A stretch of DNA of 64,000 bases from Capsicum annuum. Its lineage: Eukaryota; Streptophyta; Magnoliopsida; Solanales; Solanaceae. Shown here one piece after another: positions 50,701-62,700 of the stretch. Positions within the stretch are counted from its first letter, which is position 1. Each line of letters starts with the position of its first letter. Made by a program: the position numbers and the translations under genes. The stretch is from contig NW_025826215.1 in NCBI RefSeq assembly GCF_002878395.1, positions 401,995 through 465,994 on the forward strand, given 5' to 3'. The notes under the pieces were generated by a model, which worked only from the letters and a program-made list of their open reading frames with translations, did no database searches and had not been told where the DNA came from.

Positions 50701-53700
50701 AATTTAATGAGCTCCTTTGATAAGAATAAAGTAAGCAGGCATCACTATAAGTAGTCTCAGTTGCAGAGTCTAAATACCCTTTGTCTTGGACTGCGTTGTG
50801 GACTCCGATGCTACTTGGACTGTGCGTTGTGGACTCCGATGCTTCTTATCATTTTTCTGGTGATAAATTACTTTCGCCAAATGTTGTTTATTCAGAGTCT
50901 CTTCCCCCGTTGCTTGAGTCAATGGAATGCAAACAAAAGCAAAAGGAATTGGCCAAGCTAATCTTCATGTCCCTGGTTATCTTTTTAATCTTGGACCGGT
51001 CAGTCGCCGGTCAGTCGTTTGACTCATGGCTAAATTGTGCTATAATATTTCTTGATAATTCTTTTATTAGGGACAAATGATTGGCATAAGACAGTGTGGA
51101 ATCACACGGCCTTAGCCATGTTATCTCACTAGAGTTCTGATACCATGTTGTAGAAATGGTTCTTCGGATTAAAGCTATAGCTCTTGAGGTAAGGATTGCC
51201 CAAGATCATATGAGGAGATCAAGCGCCTATTATCCCACATCTTAGGACACCAGGACTGGACATCTGAGGCATGGACAATATAAGACTGAGGGTCCCAATA
51301 TCGGGAACAATGGATCGGGATAGGCCTAACTCTCGTATCATGTGAGAAATAAACGAGAAAAGTATAGTTAATTATGTTGACTATTATTACACTGTGTCCT
51401 ATTTATAGACTTCACATTATAATCTTTTTCCGTGTCAGAGACTATACAATCCTGTTCCTATTCTAACAATCTCTACAAGAATATTTTTCATGGAAAATGA
51501 TTGAGGATGTGAAAGATATAAAAGAAAATTTTCAATAGCTATATAACATATTCTGTGCAAAGCTGGCAAGGATCTTTGATGTCATATTAGTATAGACAGA
51601 ATATCATAATTTGTTGCATATTTGGCTAATACTGGCGCATTTACTTTGGCAGGAATTATGATTACCCGAAGCAGGCACCACCAACTTTTTATCAAGTAAC
51701 AAATAATGCAAAAGAGAGACCAGACGTGTGGATTGAAAGTCCAGAGAAGTAGGGGACTTTGACTAATCTTGCAATATAAATTTTTTATTTTTTATTATTC
51801 ATTTATTTAATTATCTAACTTCTGTTTATCGTTGCAGATCCATCATTGTTTCAATTACAAGTGATATTAGAACAATAAGATCTGAGGTACAGCTGGGCTT
51901 AGAAGTCTTCCTTCTCTGTTTGTTATCACTTAGCAATATGTGCTTATTTTTTATATTGAAGCAATGAGAGTTGGAAGTCATCTTGGGGAATTTATTTTCT
52001 GTAATTTATTTTTTATTCAATCTTTTACTCAATAGGTGCGTGAATTGATCAATTTATGAGATGCTTGAAATTAGCTTCATGTTATCTATTCCATATACCA
52101 ATTTCACCAATGAGGTGATGAAAGTTTGAGGATTCATCAGAACTCATTTTCTGTTCTTTCCAGGTGTTTGCTGCTCCATACAGCTTGAGATTTCCGCGTA
52201 TTGATCGAGTCAGATATGACAAGCCTTGGCATGAGTGTCTTGATGTGCAATGTTAGTGGTCTTGTTACAATGATGTTTGTTGTCTATATTTGCAACTTGG
52301 ACTGGTATCATAGTGTTCTTGATTCTATCATCACTTTATACTTATAGCAGAACTTTTTGTTATTCCTGTCTCAGCATTTGTTGACCTGGTACATTCAACC
52401 AATGGTACCACACAGAGGGAGGCCGATCGTGGGGTTATGCATGATCATGAGCCAAAGACCATTAGGTCGTCAAAAAGACGAGAGAAGAAGAATGTTTCTG
52501 CAGTTCCTTCTCATTTCATTCAGACTGACGTGTCTCAAATCAAGGGTGAAACATCAATGTTCTCTGACATGGTGTTTTGTATCCTCAATTATCATGTCAA
52601 AGAAAAAATGTTGTCTGCTTTCCAAGCTGTTTTGTAGTATGAACTTTGTTAGAATATGAGTAGGAATAGGAATAACATGTAGAATCCTTTCTACTCAAGA
52701 CCTAATTTTACATGGTATCAGAGCAGGATTCATCTCACTCAATGTTGGGTCCCCGAATTAAAAATTGCCCAAGCACCAGATATCCAATCTTGGGCGTGAG
52801 GTGGGGTGTTAAAGAATGAGAAAAAGTCGTACATTGGTGGTTAATTAGACGAGTAGTCTCTTTATAAGGTTTGGGCAATTCTTCTCCTTTGAGCTAGCTT
52901 TGGGGGTATGAGTTACACCCAAGACCTAATTTTACAAAATGTAAGATTTACTTTATAATTTTACCAATGAAAAAAGATATACCTTGTAATTTTGGTCCTT
53001 TTTGTTTATTCTTTTATTTGGGCTTTGTTCTGTTCAATTGGGTTCATGCTATACATAATATTTTATCAGAACCAAGACAATTTTGTGTCAGTTGTTTCTT
53101 ACGTTTATTCTACCTTGAGAATACTTGGGAGAATTAGATTTTTGGGCGCTACTTTTAGCTCATTGTGCTTATTATGTATCTATTTGTCGTGCTACATGAT
53201 ATCATATATTTGAATTGTTTTATGAAATAATTGTCACATAAGTGGGCTTAAGAGATATCCTTGACGACACCAGATTTTGCTAATGTGCCTCCGTCACATA
53301 CACTCGAATCCTTGCACAAAATGGTGGTCGAGCATGGGGGTTCTTTCTCCATGAATTTGAATAAGTCAGTTACTCATTGTATAGCATCTGAAAGTAGAGG
53401 TTTTTCTCTCTTCCCCTCTCTCTCCCTTCCAGGTGCACGAAGTTGGAAAAGTTCATCTGAATACCCATGAGCAGTTGGGGTGCACTATAATATTAACTTG
53501 GAGGTAACACTAGGAATTATTTTGATAACAGGTATCAAGTTTCAAGCTGCAAAACTTCATGGAGATGTTATTCAATGCTCTTGGATCTTTGACTGCTGTC
53601 TGCAAAAGAAGCTCCTTCCTTTACAGCCAAAGTGAGTTACCTCTCAGTCTTTCTCATCTTGTTCCTCTCTTCCTGTAGTTGGGGTTCCATGTGTTCTGTG

Positions 53701-56700
53701 GTTCTTTTGACTTTGCTTTCTTGGTTTCTTGCTGAAGGTATTTTCTTTTCCTTTCTGATTCAACAAAGAAAAAAATGGAAGCAGAAGTGGATGAATATTC
53801 TGATTCTTTCTACTCTGACCTCAGCATTGAAGAAATTGAACAGGTATAATTATCTGCTAAATGAGCTTATGTGCATTCTTAACTTCAGCAGTAGGAGCTT
53901 TACTGTAAAACCTTGGGCAAGCAGCTGACAGCCAATCTCCTTTGATTCTCTCTGTTCTCTGTCTTTCCTTATTGCAGCTTTTGAGCAATATAGAACACTC
54001 CGAAGACTCTAAAACTGTTGAGTACTACAAGAATAAGTACTGTGCCAAGGATAGATGGGCTAGATTTCATGGTTGCTGCATTTACTTTTTCATTCCAAAG
54101 CAGTATCTGTGAGAATTCATATCTTCTCCGTCCAATTAGATCCTCTACTTGGGAATTAATATTTGGATGTGGTTGTTATTTCGTAGAGGTTTAATGGCTC
54201 TCGCATGTCTTTCAGGAAATATTCAGATTGCAAGGCTTTAGTGGAAATTGCTATGAGAAGGATGAAAGTTGAAATTTCTGTGGGTGGTGGGAAAGTTGGT
54301 GACAGTATTTTTCATGCTACCCATGTCGTCGTCATGTCTCTACCGGAGTTTAACGTAAATTTCAATGAAATGTTGAGTAGGTAAGTTACAAATTTAGTTT
54401 AATTTTCGTAGAGTACGATGTCCGCCTTCTGTATTGGAACTTTAAAATCAGCTTCCTGGTGGTTAGCAACCTCTTTCATTTTTGCAGTTTCTGTCAGTGG
54501 TAATATTGTCCTGAATTGCGAATAGATTTTATATCTACTATTTTTCCTGGAAAATCCAGAGTTTTATACTGTGTGTTTATTTGATAAAAGGTATTATAAA
54601 CCATCTGCAGCATTAGTTAAATATGGTCCATCTATTGCATTGTTTAATATGTTGGATTACATGAATGTATTTTGACCATAAATCTATATTACCAACCATT
54701 CGAATCCTCAATTACTAAGTGCATTTAAGTTGGCATGAACAGGCATATATGGTTGAAAGTCGTAGAGATGGTTTGAATGTGTCAGCTAATATTCTAGTCC
54801 CGGTGATTAAAAATCTTTTTTCTTAGTATCAAGTAGATCTTTTTTCTTAGTATCAAGTAGTTTTCTCATCTCCCAAATGGTATATGTTAGAATATGAGTA
54901 GAAATAGGAATAACATATAGAATCCTACCTACAAAAGAATTGTAATCTAGTGTCCTATTAGGAAAATGATTGGAATGTAATGTCTAAATAAAGTCTCAAT
55001 GTAATAATATAATTACAACAATTCAATAATATTCTCCTCTTATATTTCTCACATGGTATCAGAGCCTCTACGATCTTGGTAGAGAATCAAAGAGCCTCCG
55101 CTGCCAGCGGGCGGCTATAACCCATATATGCTGCCCGTACGGCCAATGATCATGTTAGCAAAAGTTAGGCCACCAAACTTCTTTCCCCTGCTTTCTTATA
55201 TCTAATTTGTGTAGTACCATGCATCTTTCCGATGACTACTTTCTCATATCAGATTTGCGTAGCACCATGCATCTCTCCGGACTACTCATATTTAATTTAC
55301 GTAGTACTGTGCATCTTTGCAGACTGCTTTCTCATATTTGAGTTGCATAGCATCGTGCGTCTTTTTGGTGACTGTTCAAATTTGATTTGCATAGTTCCAT
55401 GAGTTTTTACGGTGACTCCTTAGATTTGATTTGTGTAGGGTCATGCCTTTATTACCGACCTTACCTATATAATTTCTCTTTTTCAGTAGGATCGTGCCGT
55501 CATTCCGACCCTACCCGTATAATTTTTTCTCAGATTGTGACCACTTTTCAACCATCAAATCTAATAATTCGGCACGTGAGTATGTTCCGTCCAATTCTTC
55601 AGTGACTTTCTTGTTCAAGATCTACTCATCTCTTGATTTCGAGATGATCCATATATTTTACACTAGTTTCCGACAATTTTCGAGCGACAGGTCGATTGTC
55701 CGGCGATGTTTACTACTTTTCAAATAACTTTTTCAGTTTGTTCCTTTTCAGTTCAGATTTTTCAGGCATCCAAAGCAGTCCTTATTAGTTTTCTTGCAGA
55801 TATCTTCATCCAGTCCCTCACCGATCCTCGTAGTAATTACATTCATAACAAGCTTGGTACATATGCCTTGCATGCACCAGCTTGAGGGGAAATGTCAGAA
55901 TATGATTAGGAATAGGAATAACATATAGAATCCTACTTGAAAAAGGAGGATTGTATTGTAGAGTCCTATTAGGAAATATTCTTCTCTTATATTTCTCACA
56001 GTATAGTTGTTACAATGTTCAGCTAGAATTCTTCATTTAAATTTCTCCATCATTAGGCATATTTCTGTTGACTTTCTATTGAAAATTCCCATAGCTTTCT
56101 ATTGAGTAGGTTTATGACCATGTTTATTTGGAGTACTTTCTGAACATACTTTCATGTATGGCATTTGGAAGGAAATGGATCAAATGGGTGAGATCCTGTA
56201 TTTCAACTATCAGATTTTCTGTTCTGATAGTGGATTCTGATAGTGGATCAGCAGAAGGTTTTTTCCCATCTCAAAGAGGTCTGAGGCAGGGGGATCCTCT
56301 GTCCCCTTTCTTGTTAGTCATAGCCGCGGAGGGTCTGAATAATATAATCAAGGTAGCAAGAAGTACAAACTGTTTAAGAGATTTGAGGTGGCAACAAACA
56401 CAAACTCTGTGCAAACCTGGAACTTGTAAGTCACACATCTCTAGTACGCAAATGATACTTTAATGTTTTGTGATGCTGATGAAGGCCAGTTGTTGATCTT
56501 GAGATCAATCCTGGCTAATTTACTCGGACTTTTCACTTTCGGTACCTTGCCCGTGTCGAAACGACGTGTGTGGGTGTGGAATTCGTACCAGATTTGGTCA
56601 ACCTATTTTGGGTACTTTGACCAAAATCGACTGGGACAGTCCAGACAGATTTAAGAATTTCTGAAATCAAAACAAAATTTAAGGTGAAATTGAGGAAAAA

Positions 56701-59700
56701 TGGAAACCTTATACCATGAAATTTCTATGTTATTGCTTTTATTTTTATCTCCTTTAAGAATTTTCCTGTTGAACAATATTTTCTCCTCAAGTTTTCCAGA
56801 TAATATCTCATAATTTATGTTTATAACTCTAATTTTAGATAATTAAATTATTTTTCGCTGAATTTCCGCACTCGTATCCATCTCTAGATCCATATCTTTG
56901 ATTCTTTAAATTGAGATCATTCTTTAAATTGAGATCATGAAGGATCCGTACTCATATGGGACACCTGCACTCGAGTCCGAGCAACTTAGAATCTTGATGT
57001 TTTTCAATGAAGTGTATGGGTTGCAAATAAACTGGAGAAAGAGTCGGTTGTTCCTATGAGGAGCTGTGTCTAAGATTCTGGGAGGCTATATTGCGCGGAC
57101 TCGTTGGTTTCACCGCCGAACCCGTCCCGAAACGACGCTAGTGCGGGTTCAGGGTGCACCTCCTATTCGGTCAAACAAATTCGGAAACGTTGACGCAACA
57201 TTAAGAACAAAGTTTGCTGTCGTCGTTGGAAGGGAGAAAGACCGGCGACTGTAATTGCTGTCATCGGAGGAAGGGAGAAAATCGGGGACTCTAATTGTTG
57301 TCATCAAACGTAGGGAGAAATCCAGCGACTAGTTGTTGTCCTCGGAAGAAAGGAGAAAATCGACGATTGCTATCATGTCGGAAGGGGAAAATTCGGCGAT
57401 TGCTGTCATCGTCGAAAGGGAAAAATCCGGCAACTGTAATTGTTGTCGTTGGAAATTGAGTCGCCGGTGGGTTTTACTTTTGGGTTTACTTTTTAATAAT
57501 TATATCTGCAAGCTGATCATTTGACCCCACAAATTTTGTGACGATGTCTCTCTAGTGTATTCTTTCTATGATGAAATGACAATCAACCTCTGTGTTTGGT
57601 CCTCTCATAAAATGCTTGCTAGATCTGATATAACGTGAGTGCAACCTCATTATCACACACAAGTTCCATTTGACCAATATCTCCAAAATTTAGTTCTTTA
57701 AGTAACTTCGTGATCCTTATGAGTTACACATGTTGCCACTACCATAGTCTCATATTTAGCTTCTACACTTGATCTTCAAACTACATTTCAATTCTTACAT
57801 TTCCAAGACACCAAATGTCCCCCATAAGAGCGCATTTCAATTGCTCCGTTTGGATCCACCAGTTGCCCAACTAGTCACATATTCTTTGTATTTGAGGCAA
57901 AATACAATGAATTTCTACAACATCAAGCAAGAAGCAGATATTCCCACAAATAGCTTTAGTTGTTCACACCAAAATCCTATTGCTTGTATCTTACGGGCCT
58001 CCACCCTTGGTCTTTGGGTCATTGACTCTCACGCTTCTGACCATATTTCTGGAAATAGATCTCTTTGGTATGATATTACTTATTTCCGATCCCTTGGAAC
58101 TGATACCATAGTTAATGGATCTCAGAATATGGTAATTGGAGTTGGCCAAGCCAATCCTTGACTCTAAATAATGTTCTCTACGTCCCTAGTTGTACGTTTA
58201 GCCTTATTATCAATAAGTCGTTTGCCTAGTACTGTAAATTGTTCCATATCATTCTTTAATGATATGTATTGATATACATGACCACAGTACGGAAAGAAAG
58301 ATTGGTGCAGGGCATCAATCACAAGACTTTATTGCTCTAGCTCTCCCAGTTCCATTGCAGCCTGTTCAGCTTCCGTCTGTTTAGATTTAATCTATATGCA
58401 GTTGCGACATCCGAGCTAATCCAAACTTTAGAAGATGGTACCTAGTTTGTACGAATCGTTTGCATTATATTGTGAGTCGGGTCCACTCAAAAGGCACCCG
58501 AGAACTAGCTTCCCTTGTAGCTCCATAATTATGTTCAAGGACTAATTCTACACTAGGAAGTGTTAATTAACAACCTAGGATCAATTCTAGATGAATTTAA
58601 ATCCACTCATAGGCTCCTTCGCTACTTTTCTTGAATTTAGGGCTCTAACTCAAAGATTCCACCATTAATACCCATCCTAATGAGTCTACAATGGATTACA
58701 AGATGATAAGAGTAATGAATTAACTTACCTCAATGGAGAAAATCACCTAGTTTAGTAGGAAATCGCCTCCCAACAGTGGAAATAAACTACGCGATGTCCG
58801 TTGTAGTGGCCTTGGTCCCTCTACAGCAGTCCTTCTATGGCGATCAATGGCCCACTATGGCGGCCCTTTGCTACCTTATCATTATCGTTATGGTGGTACA
58901 ACGACCTCTACAGCGCTCTTGCTGCAGAGGCTTTTCAACCACTACAACACTCCTTAAACAGAAACTTGGGGAAAAATTGAAGCTACCCCCATTTCACAAC
59001 ACAATCCTCAATTTAGGACATCACAAAGTTATCCCAATGCGACAACTTCTATAATCGGAATTCTATGACTCCATTTATCGTTACGGAACTTCCTACGCGA
59101 AACTATGCCACTTGACCAACCTATAACAAACACAACACCACCAAACACTATACCATGACTCACAAATCACCACTAAAGCACACAACACTAGATATTTGTC
59201 AAAAACCACCCTACCTTGAGATTTTATCAACTCTCTTTCTAGGGTAAATAGGGAAATTCTAGCAGGGTGTTTGCACCCTAAACAATGCTATAATGACGAG
59301 ATGGGTCGTTACAATCAACCTAATTTACACCCTTCTTCTGAACACTTGGGCATTTATGAGTTTTTACAGTCCATTTAGGGATTCCACTATTGTATATTCT
59401 TGTGCTCCATTTTCCATAGTTCCATCTCTCTCAACTCCACCTTCACCAATCTTGACTAATTATTATTGTCCGCGCTCTTCATTTGTTCTAGATGGCCCTG
59501 TCTGTCACCAGATTCTTTGCTTGTTGCGGACTTATTTTCACAAACTCCTCGTATTGCCACTCAGAGGGGTATTAGTTCTACTTGTTATCATAATCTTATC
59601 TATACCTGTCGATCTTGAATGTTGCTGCTACAGAGTTCTACTCAGAGGGGTAATAGTTCTACTTACAAAGAACTTGTTATCATAATCTTATCTATATCCG

Positions 59701-62700
59701 TCTCAGATGATCTTGAATGTTGCTGGTACAGAGGTCTACTCAGAGGGGTAATACTTCTACTTGTAACCATCAATCAGTCAGAAATAGAAAAACTTATTAC
59801 AACTTGCTGGAAATAGGGAGTACTCGCGAGGAATGTGCAGTTGCGTGGTCAGAAAATTGTCAAAAACAACGGAACCTGGATGGAGATGTTTGGGGGGGGG
59901 GGGGGGGGTGATGGGGGAGGTGGAAGTTTGAGGAGTGGGGGGGGGGGGGGGGATGTGGAAGCTCGTAATTTGCAGACCATAAGGACGATAGTTCAGACGA
60001 CACAAACAATAATACTAAAAAGGCATATTATTGGTATGGTTGGGCCAATTGGCTTACATACTAAAAACTAATATTATTAGAAAAAGACATAAAACATGGT
60101 GGGGGAAATCTCCCCCCCAAATAAGACTCTTTAAATGGCTACATTGTGGATGTTATTGTTTGTGGTTTGAGAAGAGAGATCTTCTATTTATATAGGTATA
60201 AAAACCCTTCTCCTAAGAAAGAATACACCTAATAGAAAAGAGATTCTTTCCAACAAGGAAACCTTTTTTCATCAAGAAAAGTAATTTTAATTTTGGTAGA
60301 AAATCAGGTAAAGTAGTAAATTCAGGGCAATTTCTAGCAAATCTCTCCTTGACCTGAATTTTCTGGAAAATCAATCTTGATTTTCTTCTTCATCACATGA
60401 TCTTCATACATCATTGCTGCTTTGTATGCTTAAAAATGGAGCCTTTTTGGGGGTTAAAAGTATATGATTTCTTTCGGGCTAAAAATATTGGAGCCCTTTG
60501 TAGGGTTAAAAGTAGGGTTAAAAGTGAGCTTTATTTTTAAAGATGTGACAACAATATTGTTGAAATATGATTGAAATTTTTTCTCCACATGTAATTGGAC
60601 AAAAATCTTCATTATCGTCAAACTAGTTGCATCTTGATACTCGTTTCTCCAAAACATTGGAATTTTGTACCGTAGGCTCTAATATTACTTGTTGGATTCA
60701 AAATCGAGAGTGTGTCATGTGGAGGCTAGTAGTTTGCTAACCATAAGGGCGATAATTCAGACGACACATAAAATAATACTAAAAAGACATATTATTGATA
60801 TGGTTTGGCCAATTGGCCTACATATTAAAAACTAATATTATTAAAAAAAAAATTAAAACATGGGAGAAATCTCCCGCTAAACAAGACTCTTTAAATGAGT
60901 ACATTGTGGATGTTATTGTTTTGTGGCTTGAGAAGAGAGATCTTCTATTTATAGTGGTACAAAACTTTTCTTCTAAGAAATAATAAACCTAATAGAAAAG
61001 AGATTCTCTCCAACAAGGAAACCTTTTTCCATCAAGAAAAGTAATTCTAATTTTGGTAGAAAATCAGGTGAAGTATGAAATTCAGGGCAATTCCTAACAG
61101 GAGGGACACCCAACCGTGTGAAGAGAGTTTCCGAAAAGTGGTTTAAACAGTCCACATGTGTTGACGCGTGATGTTGGAAGAGGTGGTTCTGGTGGTGCAT
61201 GACTAGTTTTCCAGGGGTGGGCTTTCTTGGGCTAGGTTACACAATTGAGAGGAGTTCATCAAGGGTACTGGTTTGTGCACAGTAACATAATTTGACAAAC
61301 CCCTCAAACAATGACAGGCGCCGGACATATTGCGCGGTGGTGAAGTTTATCGCTTGAATGCTGTTGGTAACGGTGCAACAACTACTTTTCTCACCTATTA
61401 CTCTATTACCATGTAGAAAGAAAGAGAAATTGAGAGAACAAAGTTTGATTGTTCCCCTAAGCTATTGGAGCATAAATCACTAGGTTTACATGTCCAAAGG
61501 AAATCAATACATAATCACAGGGAGCAAATCAATCAAGCTGTACGCTGTATCTACCATATCTAAAATAATCGCATTCTGACAGAATCCATTGGTAAAACCA
61601 TTGAAAATAAGATTTTAGCAACTGGTGTATTAAGTTGCAAAAGAGCGACTAAGTCCAAGGGACTCGAAGTGAAAAGCAAGCACTAAAGCGTATATTTCTT
61701 AGAAGTGAGACACACAATTAACAAAAAGTTTAAGTACCAAATACTATAATTTAGTAGAACAACAATCAAATTGCAATAGGCTAGTTAATCTCAACATCCA
61801 AAATACAATAGTATCTATATTAGATTAAGTTCCAAAGAGCACAACATGGGTGTGTTTTGCATGAACTCAATTAAAAGTTTTGCTTTAGCAATTCAATGAG
61901 TGGATCTTGAAATTTCTAAGTTGAGCTGTAAAGATCCAACCACTTTTCCTTTGGAACTCATTGCTTATCTCTATTTTTAATCGCACACTTCTCTAAAGTG
62001 CATTGTGTTACTAATGAAGTGATAGTACCTTGTTTCTAACTCTTCCAGTGACGGAACTTGTGTTAGCCACTGAGTTTAGCTACTGAACAAGTATGCGGCT
62101 AGAGTTAGCTACATTTTATTTTTGACTATTACAGACTTTCCTTCTATTTTTGACTAGTAAAGTTTTCCTTCTTTAGCGATGGACGCAAAACCCCTTGCTA
62201 AAATACTAGATATGGAGATTATATATGGATTGAATACCGTTGGGCATTTGTAGTCTGGTTAGCATGGATGTTAATGACTTGGCTACAAATTTTGTTCGTC
62301 ACGATCTTTTGTTTTTGTAGTTTTTATTTTTGAATGTGAATAAATGCAACCTTTAGTGTTTCTCATATAATTGGAAGTGGCTAAATCTCATATCAAAAGA
62401 TGAATTACTCTAAGGAGGTGTTTGGACATGCAACTTACTTCAAATTTGAAGTTTTGATTCTGTTTGAAATATGTGTTTGTTAATGACATTATGAACAAAA
62501 CTTCAACTTCAATTGAAATTTTGATTTCAAATACCAAATTCAGTTAAAAGATAGAATTTCAATTCCAAAAATGTGATTATAATTTTTTAAAAATTTAAAA
62601 CTTGGCTCATAATTTAAATTTTGCAAAAGATGCCCATATTTATTATAAAAGGATTACCTGAACCTACTTTACTCAAGGACAAGCTCCTTCTCCAAAATGG

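Larger units (their letters stand above)
49466..51468 (-). mobile_element. Ty1/copia relic, minus strand, in LIG4 intron 16
   Basis: The 5' LTR is 51344-51468 (minus strand TGTTAGAATAGGAACAGG...TTCTCACA) with a primer-site-like TGATACGAGAG next to it; the 3' LTR is about 49466-49600. Between them lie minus-strand reverse transcriptase ([20 protein letters not shown], 50394-50675), a later piece [14 protein letters not shown] near 50300, and RNase H ([16 protein letters not shown] and [11 protein letters not shown], 49715-49921). Small plus-strand fragments are mixed in. It is heavily decayed. Confidence 0.75.
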
